Below, piece after piece: positions 25,437 to 33,875 of a DNA stretch of 64,000 nt. Within the stretch, counting starts at the first letter, position 1; the number at the start of each line of letters is the position of its first letter. The translations under genes and the position numbers were made by a program. The notes under the pieces were generated by a model. The model made no database searches. It was not told the origin of the DNA and saw only the letters and a list, made by a program, of their open reading frames with translations. Origin of the DNA: JAJDAT01 sp964344185 (GTDB lineage: Bacteria; Nitrospinota; Nitrospinia; Nitrospinales; JAJDAT01); the NCBI GenBank assembly GCA_964344185.1, contig CAYFMN010000006.1, forward strand, positions 1 through 64,000, read 5' to 3'.

Positions 25437-26396
25437 ATGAAATTAACCTTTCCCGAATACGTCCAACTATTTAAAAAGCATATAATTGTTGAAAAAAATG
25501 TGTCGAACCATACTATTACAAACTATTTGGGCGATCTCAATCAATTTTATTTATTTTTAAAAGAGTCGGGACATAGCCCGTCAGAAAAGGAAGCTGAAAT
25601 CTCGCAAATTGACAGAATCTCCGTTCGCTCATTTATGGGATATCTATCCAAGAAGTCGTATTCTGGAGCTTCAATGGGTAGGAAGCTTGCCTCTTTAAGC
25701 TCGTTTTTTAAGTTTCTTTGTCGAGAAGGATATCTTGAAAATAACCCGGCTAAATCAGTTCCAATTCCTAAAAAAAGCTCAAAGCTTCCTAGTTTTTTGA
25801 CTCCGGACCAGACGTTTTCGATAATGGATTTGCCGGAAAAAAATTCCTTTATAGGGACTAGAGATCAAGCTATACTGGAGCTTTTATATAGTTCTGGAGT
25901 TCGTGTTAGCGAGTTGGTTGGATTATCATTAGAACATGTGGATGTTGCTCAAAAAAACGTTCGAGTATTGGGAAAAGGGAAAAAAGAACGTATTGTTCCT
26001 TTCGGGAGCAAAGCTGCAGAAGCTGTTAAATCTTATCTACCTTTTAGAGCGCAGGTAATAACAAAACGGAAACCCAATCCTTTGCCTGACGCGTTGTTTT
26101 TAAATTTTCGGGGGCAGGGAATTACAAGCCGGGGCGTAAGAAAGGCTTTGGTTCGCTATTTAAATCCATCATTTGTATCCGGTCGAGTGTCGCCGCATAC
26201 CTTTCGCCATAGTTTTGCAACTCATATGTTGGAAGGGGGCGCAGATTTGAGATCAATTCAAGAACTTTTGGGGCACGCTCATTTATCGACTACGCAAAAA
26301 TACACTCATTTAACTGTTGATCAATTAATGAAGACCTACGACCAAGCCCACCCAAGAGCTCAGAAAAATATCAACGAGACTTCTGGCAAAGAATAA
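25437..26396 (+). CDS. xerC: Tyrosine recombinase XerC
   Basis: A site-specific recombinase that resolves chromosome dimers at dif. N-terminal SAM-like core (about residues 1-100). The catalytic set is complete: Arg in SSGVRVSEL, Lys in LGKGKKER, HTFRHSFATHML with His and Arg, LLGHAHLSTTQKYTH with His and the Tyr nucleophile. The ATG at 25437 gives 319 residues, near family length; a TTG at 25401 would add 12. It leads xerC-hslV-hslU, an order also known in other bacteria. Confidence 0.94.
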   Translation: MKLTFPEYVQLFKKHIIVEKNVSNHTITNYLGDLNQFYLFLKESGHSPSEKEAEISQIDRISVRSFMGYLSKKSYSGASMGRKLASLSSFFKFLCREGYLENNPAKSVPIPKKSSKLPSFLTPDQTFSIMDLPEKNSFIGTRDQAILELLYSSGVRVSELVGLSLEHVDVAQKNVRVLGKGKKERIVPFGSKAAEAVKSYLPFRAQVITKRKPNPLPDALFLNFRGQGITSRGVRKALVRYLNPSFVSGRVSPHTFRHSFATHMLEGGADLRSIQELLGHAHLSTTQKYTHLTVDQLMKTYDQAHPRAQKNINETSGKE

Positions 26397-26465
26397 TATT
26401 TTTGCGGTCGCTAGTAATTTGTTAGCCTATATTAATAATATTATTGCCCAATTGGAATTAATTAT

Positions 26466-26993
26466 ATGATGCGTGGAACCACTATATTGTCCGTAAGGCA
26501 TAAAGGTAAAGTTGCTATGGCTGGAGACGGACAGGTTACTTTAGGACATACGGTTGTTAAGAGTTCTGCTCGAAAACTTCGTAGAATGTATAATGATAAA
26601 ATTGTTGGAGGGTTTGCAGGATCTACGGCGGACGCCTTTTCTTTGTTTTCAAAGTTTGAAGAAAAACTTGAAAAATTCCAAGGTAATTTAACCCGATCAG
26701 CTGTTGAACTAGCTAAAGATTGGCGCACGGATAAAATGTTACGCCGTTTAGAAGCTATGCTAGTGGTTATGGATAAAGATCAATCTTTATTATTATCGGG
26801 AACTGGCGATGTTATTGAGCCTGATGATGGCATCATTGGTATTGGCTCAGGAGGTATGTACGCCTATGCCGCCGCAAAAGCCATGACCTTGCACTCGGAA
26901 AAAGAAGCTAGAGAGATTGTTGAAGAATCAATGAAAATTGCTTGTTCAATTTGTATTTATACTAATTCGAACCTCATTATTGAGGAGCTATAA
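26466..26993 (+). CDS. hslV: HslV protease subunit of HslUV
   Basis: A 175-residue proteasome-like peptidase. The start MMRGTTILSVRHKGKVAMAG places the catalytic N-terminal Thr at residue 5 after removal of a short propeptide. AGDGQVTLG, GGFAGSTADAF and IGSGGMYA are family signatures. It assembles as a double hexamer and works with HslU, whose gene starts 5 bases downstream. Confidence 0.97.
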   Translation: MMRGTTILSVRHKGKVAMAGDGQVTLGHTVVKSSARKLRRMYNDKIVGGFAGSTADAFSLFSKFEEKLEKFQGNLTRSAVELAKDWRTDKMLRRLEAMLVVMDKDQSLLLSGTGDVIEPDDGIIGIGSGGMYAYAAAKAMTLHSEKEAREIVEESMKIACSICIYTNSNLIIEEL

Positions 26994-26998
26994 AACTT

Positions 26999-28429
26999 AT
27001 GGAAAATTCGCTTGCCGCCTTTTTGTCAGAGGAAATTGAAAAAAATTCTCCAGGGTCCATGACCCCAAAGGAAATTGTGGCGGAGCTAAATAAATATATT
27101 GTAGGACAAAATAAAGCTAAAAGAGCCGTTGCTATCGCGTTGAGAAATAGATGGAGACGTCGTCAATTACCAGAAAATTTGAGAGACGAAGTCGCCCCAA
27201 AAAATATTTTAATGATTGGTCCAACAGGCGTTGGAAAAACCGAAATTGCGCGCCGGTTGGCTAAACTAACTAATTCGCCTTTTATTAAAGTAGAAGCTTC
27301 GAAGTATACGGAAGTAGGCTATGTGGGTCGCGATGTAGAGTCCATGATACGCGACCTCGTGGAATTAGCTAAAAATATGGTGCGCGAAGAAAAAGAAGCC
27401 AAAGTGCAAGAAAAAGCCAGGGCATTTGCGGAAGAGCGACTTTTAGACATTTTGTTGCCTCCTCACCCGTCTATTGGAACCGACGATAGTTCAGAAAATA
27501 GCGAAGAGCCTAAGACTATTGAACTTGATTCTTTGGGTAAAAAACAATATGAGCAAACTCGCGAAAAGTTTCGCAATTACCTTAAAGAAGGAAAGTTTAA
27601 CGAAAGAGTTGTTGAAATTGAAGTTCAAGAAAAACCAGCGTCTATGATTGAAATTATTGGCGGCCCTGGTATGGACGAGATGGACAATAACTTAAAAGAT
27701 ATGCTGGGAACCTTTATGCCGTCGAAAAGTAAAAGTCGAAAACTGAAGGTTCCCGAAGCTCTTAAAGTGTTGACCCAGGAGGAAGCTCAAAAGCTTGTCG
27801 ATCAAGATCAGCTTATTCAAGAAACTATCCAAAAGGTTGAGCAGCAAGGAATTATTTTTATCGATGAAATCGATAAAATAATTGGTAGGCAGGGAATGCA
27901 GGGGCCGGATGTTTCGCGCGAAGGAGTGCAGAGAGACTTATTGCCAATTGTTGAAGGATCGGCAATTAATACAAAACATGGAATTGTAAAAACGGACCAT
28001 ATTCTTTTTGTTTGTGCGGGAGCTTTTCATTCGGCAAAGCCTTCGGATCTAATCCCAGAGTTTCAAGGACGTTTTCCTATCCGAGTTGAGTTAGACTCGC
28101 TCACTACCGAGGATTTCATACAGATTTTGACAGAACCGAACAACGCTTTAATTAAGCAATATGTCGCCCTAATGAAAACCGAAGGAATTGAGTTGGAATT
28201 TAAGGAAAATTCGATTAGAGAGATAGCTGAGATGTCGGCGTCCGTTAACGAAAAAACTGAAAACATTGGAGCGCGAAGACTTCAAACAATTATGGAAAAA
28301 TTGTTAGAAGATATTTCATTTGATGCTCCTGATTTAGAAGCGAAACAAATTCCGAGTGACTCGGAATATGTTCGTTCAAAACTAAAAGATATTATCCAAG
28401 ACGAAGACTTAAGCCGTTATATCTTGTAG
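26999..28429 (+). CDS. hslU: HslU ATPase subunit of HslUV
   Basis: A 476-residue AAA+ unfoldase. Walker A is GPTGVGKTE, Walker B GIIFIDEIDKI, and there is an inserted I domain (about residues 110-250). The GYVGRDVESM pore loop and the C-terminal SRYIL tail, which docks into HslV, are present. It unfolds substrates for HslV in the cytoplasm. Coupled to hslV (5 bases) and argB (11 bases). Confidence 0.97.
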   Translation: MENSLAAFLSEEIEKNSPGSMTPKEIVAELNKYIVGQNKAKRAVAIALRNRWRRRQLPENLRDEVAPKNILMIGPTGVGKTEIARRLAKLTNSPFIKVEASKYTEVGYVGRDVESMIRDLVELAKNMVREEKEAKVQEKARAFAEERLLDILLPPHPSIGTDDSSENSEEPKTIELDSLGKKQYEQTREKFRNYLKEGKFNERVVEIEVQEKPASMIEIIGGPGMDEMDNNLKDMLGTFMPSKSKSRKLKVPEALKVLTQEEAQKLVDQDQLIQETIQKVEQQGIIFIDEIDKIIGRQGMQGPDVSREGVQRDLLPIVEGSAINTKHGIVKTDHILFVCAGAFHSAKPSDLIPEFQGRFPIRVELDSLTTEDFIQILTEPNNALIKQYVALMKTEGIELEFKENSIREIAEMSASVNEKTENIGARRLQTIMEKLLEDISFDAPDLEAKQIPSDSEYVRSKLKDIIQDEDLSRYIL

Positions 28430-28440
28430 TAAAACTTCCT

Positions 28441-29340
28441 ATGGAAAAACTTATAGAAAAAGCCGAAACCCTCTTAGAGTCCCTTCCTTACATTAAAAAG
28501 TTTTTCGGAAAAAATATTGTTATTAAATATGGCGGAAACGCTATGGTCTCCGAAGAACTCAAGGAAAGTTTTGCGCTTGATATTGTCATGATGAAATACG
28601 TTGGGATTGATCCCGTTGTTGTTCATGGCGGAGGACCTCAAATTGGCAAAACTTTGGAAGCTTTAGGTATTGAATCTACATTTATCGACGGTCAGCGTGT
28701 TACCAGTCAAAATATGATAGATGTGGTTGAAATGGTTTTGGGTGGAAAAATAAACAAGGAGATTGTCGCTTTAATTAACCGACACGGAGGGAAGGCGGTT
28801 GGCGTGACGGGTAAAGATGGAGGGCTCATTCACGCTAAGCGATACAAAAAAATAAAAAAGTGCCCAGAGACAAATCGCCCTGAAATTATTGATTTGGGCC
28901 TTGTTGGAGAGATTACACGTGTGGACCCTCAGATCTTACGAACTTTAGACCGCGACGAATTTATACCCGTAATCGCTCCGATTGGAAGAGGAGAAGACGG
29001 AGAAACATTAAACATCAACGCAGATTTTGTCGCTGGGAAAATAGCGTCTGCGCTTAAAGCTGAAAAATTAGTTCTAATGACCGATGTTGAAGGAGTTCAA
29101 GATCAATATGAGCGGCTTATACCAGAGATTGATATCAAACAAGCAAAAGAACTAATAGATCAAGGCGTAATTTCTGGAGGAATGACTCCTAAGGTTCGAT
29201 GTTGCTTGGATGCGTTAACAGAAGGAGCCCATAAAACCCACATCATCGACGGTAGAGTTAAACATGCTGTTTTGTTAGAAATGTTTACCCAAGAAGGTAT
29301 TGGCACCCAGATAGTGAAAGACGTTAATTATCAAAATTGA
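28441..29340 (+). CDS. argB: Acetylglutamate kinase
   Basis: A 299-residue amino-acid kinase catalysing the second step of arginine synthesis. IKYGGNAM binds ATP phosphates, VHGGGPQIG binds acetylglutamate, and LMTDVEGV and GGMTPKV complete the active site. The N-terminal helix LIEKAETLLESLPYI is of the type seen in arginine-inhibited hexameric enzymes, so feedback control is likely. It sits in the hslVU run rather than with other arg genes. Confidence 0.96.
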   Translation: MEKLIEKAETLLESLPYIKKFFGKNIVIKYGGNAMVSEELKESFALDIVMMKYVGIDPVVVHGGGPQIGKTLEALGIESTFIDGQRVTSQNMIDVVEMVLGGKINKEIVALINRHGGKAVGVTGKDGGLIHAKRYKKIKKCPETNRPEIIDLGLVGEITRVDPQILRTLDRDEFIPVIAPIGRGEDGETLNINADFVAGKIASALKAEKLVLMTDVEGVQDQYERLIPEIDIKQAKELIDQGVISGGMTPKVRCCLDALTEGAHKTHIIDGRVKHAVLLEMFTQEGIGTQIVKDVNYQN

Positions 29341-29374
29341 GTTTTAAACGAAGAAGGTTTTAAAACGTAAATTG

Positions 29375-29404
29375 TTGAAAGATTTGTCGTCGACCGTTTA
29401 TAAT
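29375..29404 (+). promoter_or_regulatory. Putative hrcA promoter
   Basis: TTGAAA (29375-29380), 18 bases, TATAAT (29399-29404), about 38 bases before the hrcA ATG. No CIRCE inverted repeat is visible here, unlike the groES promoter. Confidence 0.5.
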
Positions 29405-29441
29405 TTGTGAGAAATTATAAATTTTTAATCGCTCTAGTTCT

Positions 29442-30491
29442 ATGACTCAGCCGTTGAACGATAGAAGCAAAAATATACTTAGGGAAATAATTCTCTCTTA
29501 TATTGCCTATGGAGAGCCGGTTGGCTCAAAGTGTATCGCTAAAAAGCTGCACGATACGATAAGCGCAGCGACGATTCGCAATATTATGGCGGATCTAGCC
29601 GATATGGGGTATCTCGAACAACCTCACACTTCTGCCGGCAGGGTTCCCACGGATAAAGGGTATCGGTTCTTTGTCGATCAAATTATCCAGCCGTCTTTAA
29701 ATTTTAATGGCGAGAAAATGCTCGATAATTGCGATATTCAGAATTCTTCTTATGAAGATGTTTTATCAAGCGCTTGCGGTCAACTGTCTGCTTTATCCAA
29801 TCAAACTGGATTGGTGATGCTACCCAGTTTTTCGCAAATGTTATTTCAACGTATTGAGTTCATTAAGGTGGGGCCTAGAGAGGCTTTAGCGGCTTTTGTC
29901 TCCGATATGGGGATTTTACAAAATAAACTTGTTCCAATAGAAGAGGAAATGACAGGAGATAAACTAGCGTCAATTTCTCGATTTTTAAATAAAGAGTTTA
30001 GCGGAAAATCTATTAAAGCTATTCGCCAAAATTTGGTTGATAGAATAAAAAACGAGCGGGAACATTGCGATCAATTGATGAGAAAAGCGGTTGAGCTTTT
30101 ATTGACTAGCTTTTTGGAAGAGGAAGACGCAACTTTATTAGTGGATGGGGCTTTAAATTTTCTGGATTGCCCAGAATTAGCCGCCGACCTAAAAAGAATC
30201 AAAAAAGTTATTAAAACTGTCGAAGAAAAAACAAAACTAATTAAACTTCTCGATTCGTGTTTGGAACGCGATGGTATGACAGTTATAATTGGAAACGAAA
30301 ATGATGAGGAAGAGCTTGGAGAATGCAGTCTCGTTGCGCATAATTATAGAATGGGCGATTCCAGCGTAGGGGCTATGGCAATTTTAGGTCATAAGCGTAT
30401 GGATTACCAAAAAGTTATAACCCTTGTAAATCATACCGCGCAAACTGTTTCTAAATTGTTATCCGAGAAAAAACGAAAGGAGTTTGAGTAA
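29442..30491 (+). CDS. hrcA: Heat-inducible transcription repressor HrcA
   Basis: A 349-residue repressor with an N-terminal winged helix (ISAATIRNIMADLADMGYL) followed by the signature QPHTSAGRVPTDKGYRFFVD, and a C-terminal GAF-like dimerisation part. HrcA binds CIRCE operators and needs GroEL for activity. The operator found in front of groES at 50.7 kb is its likely target. grpE follows 4 bases after the stop. Confidence 0.96.
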   Translation: MTQPLNDRSKNILREIILSYIAYGEPVGSKCIAKKLHDTISAATIRNIMADLADMGYLEQPHTSAGRVPTDKGYRFFVDQIIQPSLNFNGEKMLDNCDIQNSSYEDVLSSACGQLSALSNQTGLVMLPSFSQMLFQRIEFIKVGPREALAAFVSDMGILQNKLVPIEEEMTGDKLASISRFLNKEFSGKSIKAIRQNLVDRIKNEREHCDQLMRKAVELLLTSFLEEEDATLLVDGALNFLDCPELAADLKRIKKVIKTVEEKTKLIKLLDSCLERDGMTVIIGNENDEEELGECSLVAHNYRMGDSSVGAMAILGHKRMDYQKVITLVNHTAQTVSKLLSEKKRKEFE

Positions 30492-30495
30492 GTCG

Positions 30496-31215
30496 ATGAG
30501 TCAAGAAAAACCTGAACCTTCGGTTGGAGAAGATAAAGTGAAATTTTCCGATGCCGCTACAAAAGCGGCGAATGAATCGGAAACAGAGGCCACTAACGAA
30601 GGCGAAGTTGAAGTGATCGAACCGGAAATTGTAGATGATGGAGATGAGCTTGCCGAAGAATCGTCTGAGGATGGAATGGAAAAAGATCCAAGAACTAAGC
30701 TTCTTAAGTCGCTCCAAAAAGAGTCTAAAAAGAAAGATGAAGAGATCGCAAAATTGCGTAGTGATTTTGTAAAGCTGCAAGCTGAAACGGAAAATTATAA
30801 AAAGAGAATGCTTAAAGAGAAAAATGATTTCGCGCAATTTGCAAACGAAAAGTTGATTAAGGAATTGGTTCCAATTTATGAAAACCTTGATAGGGCGTTA
30901 AACGCTGAAGAAACCTCTGCGGAAAACTTAAAACAAGGAGTTGATATGATTTTTAAATCGTTCACTTCTTTTTTAGAAAAGGAAAAAGTAAAACCTATAC
31001 CTTCTGTAGGCGAAAAATTTGATCCAAAAATTCATGAGGCTTTAAGTCAAATTGAATCTGCGGATGAAGAAGAAAATACGGTTCTTCAGGAGTTTTCGAA
31101 AGGTTTTTATTTAAACGACAGGGTTCTTCGTCCCGCCAAAGTAGTTATTAGTAAAAAACCCGTAAGTTCTGATGAGAAAGAGCCTTCGTCAGAGGAGGAT
31201 GAAGCGAAAGCTTAG
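30496..31215 (+). CDS. grpE: GrpE nucleotide exchange factor
   Basis: A 239-residue co-chaperone. A long acidic N-terminus is followed by the coiled coil (about residues 75-120, SDFVKLQAETENYKKRM) and the beta wing containing VGEKFDPKIHEAL and RVLRPAKVVIS. It releases ADP from DnaK. The ATG at 30496 is preferred; a TTG at 30484 lies one base from the GGAG. dnaK and dnaJ do not follow, as they often do; mutM follows 8 bases later. Confidence 0.95.
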   Translation: MSQEKPEPSVGEDKVKFSDAATKAANESETEATNEGEVEVIEPEIVDDGDELAEESSEDGMEKDPRTKLLKSLQKESKKKDEEIAKLRSDFVKLQAETENYKKRMLKEKNDFAQFANEKLIKELVPIYENLDRALNAEETSAENLKQGVDMIFKSFTSFLEKEKVKPIPSVGEKFDPKIHEALSQIESADEEENTVLQEFSKGFYLNDRVLRPAKVVISKKPVSSDEKEPSSEEDEAKA

Positions 31216-31223
31216 TCTTAAAA

Positions 31224-32042
31224 ATGCCTGAATTGCCGGAAGTTGAGACTCTAAAGCGAGCTTTAGTTCCTATTGTCGAGGGCAAAACTCTAAGTGAAAT
31301 TCGATTTTTTCGCAAAGACCTTCGATTTCCTATCCCCGTTGAAATTCTAAAAAAGCAAGTTACCGGAAAAAAAATAAAGGCCATTCGTCGGAAGGGAAAG
31401 TATTTGTTATTTAATACTTTCTCTGGAGACATGATTTTACATTTGGGCATGAGTGGAAGGGTTGTTCAATGTTGTTCAGACGAACCAGAACAAAAGCACA
31501 CTCACGTTGTTTTTCGAATAGAAAAAGATATTTGGTTACATTTTGTAGATCCTAGGCGATTTGGTTGTTTAGTTTGGCAGGATAATGGAGAAGAACATAA
31601 GCTGTTGCGTTTTCAAGGACCCGACCCATATTCTCCCGAGGCCAATGCAACGGCGATGAAACAAGCTGCGCAAAAATGTAAAGGGCCGATAAAGTCTTTT
31701 TTAATGAATGGCCAGAGGATCGCCGGTATAGGAAATATTTATGCTTGCGAATCCTTATTTAAAGCTCAAATACACCCTGATAGACCGGCTAACCGTTTAT
31801 CTCTAAAAAGCTGGAATCGAATTTTGTCTGAAGTGCGTTCAACCTTGGATAACAGCATTGCCGCTGGGGGGACTACTTTGAAAGACTTTTTTGATCCATC
31901 AGGTACGGCGGGTTATTATGTTCAAAAACTATCGGTATATGGAAAAGAAGGCGAGCCTTGCCCTGAGTGCGAAACCCCAGTTGATAGAATCACCCATTCT
32001 GGTCGATCAACATTTTTTTGTAAGCGATGTCAAAGAAAATAG
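31224..32042 (+). CDS. mutM: Formamidopyrimidine-DNA glycosylase (MutM/Fpg)
   Basis: A 272-residue base-excision repair enzyme. It starts with PELPEVE, whose N-terminal Pro is the nucleophile. The Lys in IRRKGKY is also present. Residues 240-272 form a four-Cys zinc finger (CPECETP and CKRCQ) that grips DNA. It removes 8-oxoguanine. Length is standard. It is the last housekeeping gene of the run from xerC, with a radical SAM gene 37 bases on. Confidence 0.96.
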   Translation: MPELPEVETLKRALVPIVEGKTLSEIRFFRKDLRFPIPVEILKKQVTGKKIKAIRRKGKYLLFNTFSGDMILHLGMSGRVVQCCSDEPEQKHTHVVFRIEKDIWLHFVDPRRFGCLVWQDNGEEHKLLRFQGPDPYSPEANATAMKQAAQKCKGPIKSFLMNGQRIAGIGNIYACESLFKAQIHPDRPANRLSLKSWNRILSEVRSTLDNSIAAGGTTLKDFFDPSGTAGYYVQKLSVYGKEGEPCPECETPVDRITHSGRSTFFCKRCQRK

Positions 32043-32079
32043 AAACTCTGCTTTATTTACTGTTTGCATTTAAAACGCT

Positions 32080-33714
32080 ATGGATTTAAATATTGGCATA
32101 GTTACATTGAACGCAAAGTATATTCATACCTCCTTGAGTCTTCGGTATTTGCGTAACGCAGCTCGAAATGCAGGATATATAGATACATGGATTGCAGAAT
32201 ATGAGATTGATAAACCTGTTTGGAAAATAGCCGCCGATATACAAAGTAAAAAGCCTAACGTTGTAGGAGTTAGCGTCTATATTTGGAACCGAACTCAGAG
32301 TTTTCAATTAATTGAAATTTTAAAAAAACAAAATCCAAAATTAACTATCGTGATTGGAGGACCTGAAGTTTCTTTCGAAGACAAAGTTTCCAGTGATTAT
32401 ATTGTCATTGGTGGGGAAGGCGAAGATAAATGGGTAGAGGCTTTAGGTTTTATCGAGAAGAGCAAAGCGCCAGACGACGAAACATTGATGCGATGGAAAA
32501 CTTATGGTAATGATTTACCGCTACTTTTCCCCCCGTATATTCCAGAAGACAAAGATACGATGCGCTATCGAATTGCATATATCGAGGCTTCGCGAGGATG
32601 CCCTTACCTTTGTTCCTTTTGTTTGTCCGCTTTAGATGAAAAAGTTCGCTATTTTGACGGTGTTTCAATCAGAGAACAGATCGAGTTTGTAGTGGACGCC
32701 GGTGTTAAAACTGTAAAATTCATTGATAGAACTTTCAACTTGAAGCCAAAGCGGGTCATGGAATTAATCTCATGGTTGGTTAAGTTTGAAGGAACCGTGT
32801 TTCATTTTGAAGTTGTTGGAGATATTTTAACGGAGGAAATTTTAAAATTTTTAGAGGCAGTTCCCGAAGGAATGTTTCAGTTTGAAATTGGAATTCAAAC
32901 TGCTGACGAAATAGTTCAGGAAACGGTTCACCGCAAACAACGTAATGAAAAACTATTCAAAAATATCGACCGGTTGCTAAGCGACGGTAAAGTTCATTTG
33001 CATTGCGATTTGATTTTTGGATTGCCTGGAGAAACGTTGGAAATGATTTTGAGTTCCTTCGATTCCGTGTTTGAGTTACAAGCTCATGAATTGCAATTAG
33101 GCTTTTTGAAGTTTTTGCCTGGCGCTCCTATTCGCGAATTGATTGAAACGCACGAGTATAAGTTTCAGTCATTCCCGCCATATGAGACTATTTCACATAA
33201 AGATTTATCAGCGGAAGAAATTATTTTTTTGAAAAAATTTGCGGATGTTTTTGAACTATTCTTCAATTCAAAACGTTTTCGGTTTTCAATTTCGCATTTA
33301 TTAAAAACTTGGAGACCATCTGCGTTGTTTCGTCGTTTATTAAGTTATATGGAGGAAAATGACCTGATCAACCGTAATCATTCTTTAGACAACCAGTATA
33401 AGATATTCTCTGCAGCCTTAAATTTAAACAAAGACCCTGTTAATTTGGATTTATTGCGGTTAGATTTTGCTTATAGTCAAAGAGCGTTTCGGTTTCCAGA
33501 GTTTTTACGCCGGACCGATGGCCTGGATAAAAAATATAAAGTATGGAGTGGAGATAAAAAAAGCCCGCTATTTCCTTTTTCGCATAATATCGATTTAAAA
33601 GCTGGAGTTGCGGTCTTGAAACCTTCAGACGAAACGTTATACTATGCTTTTCTCCATCCAGAAGATAAGAATGGATATATTTCCAATCCGGTTTTGGTTC
33701 GAGAAGTTTCTTAA
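32080..33714 (+). CDS. B12-binding-domain radical SAM protein (DUF4080 type)
   Basis: A 544-residue protein. Residues 1-140 form a cobalamin-binding-like Rossmann domain (VGVSVYIWNRTQ, VIGGPEVSFE). Residues 165-380 are the radical SAM barrel with CPYLCSFC (CX3CX2C) binding the 4Fe-4S cluster. The C-terminal part looks like DUF4080. Homologues belong to the large cobalamin-dependent radical SAM class; the substrate is unknown. A repeat copy starts at its stop codon. Confidence 0.85.
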   Translation: MDLNIGIVTLNAKYIHTSLSLRYLRNAARNAGYIDTWIAEYEIDKPVWKIAADIQSKKPNVVGVSVYIWNRTQSFQLIEILKKQNPKLTIVIGGPEVSFEDKVSSDYIVIGGEGEDKWVEALGFIEKSKAPDDETLMRWKTYGNDLPLLFPPYIPEDKDTMRYRIAYIEASRGCPYLCSFCLSALDEKVRYFDGVSIREQIEFVVDAGVKTVKFIDRTFNLKPKRVMELISWLVKFEGTVFHFEVVGDILTEEILKFLEAVPEGMFQFEIGIQTADEIVQETVHRKQRNEKLFKNIDRLLSDGKVHLHCDLIFGLPGETLEMILSSFDSVFELQAHELQLGFLKFLPGAPIRELIETHEYKFQSFPPYETISHKDLSAEEIIFLKKFADVFELFFNSKRFRFSISHLLKTWRPSALFRRLLSYMEENDLINRNHSLDNQYKIFSAALNLNKDPVNLDLLRLDFAYSQRAFRFPEFLRRTDGLDKKYKVWSGDKKSPLFPFSHNIDLKAGVAVLKPSDETLYYAFLHPEDKNGYISNPVLVREVS

Positions 33715-33815
33715 GGGAACCTCTAAAAATTTAGATTTGCCAGGAGCCTGGTCCTTAAATTCAAGGGCTAGTCGATAGCAGACCAGTAAAGATGCCATTT
33801 GTTAGAGGATCTCTT
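33713..33815. repeat. MITE-like repeat, copy 3
   Basis: It begins AAGGGAACCTCTAAAAATTT, touching the upstream stop codon, and ends GTTAGAGGATCTCTT. The ends are imperfect inverted repeats (AAGGGAACCTCTAA versus AAGAGATCCTCTAA on the opposite strand), with TTAA on both sides. The inner arms are an imperfect hairpin around CCTTAAATTCAAGG. Confidence 0.8.
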
Positions 33816-33875
33816 AATTTATAATCCGTCATTTTTTTGGTTTTTTGATCTTAATAAACAAGGAGTCTCATTACC

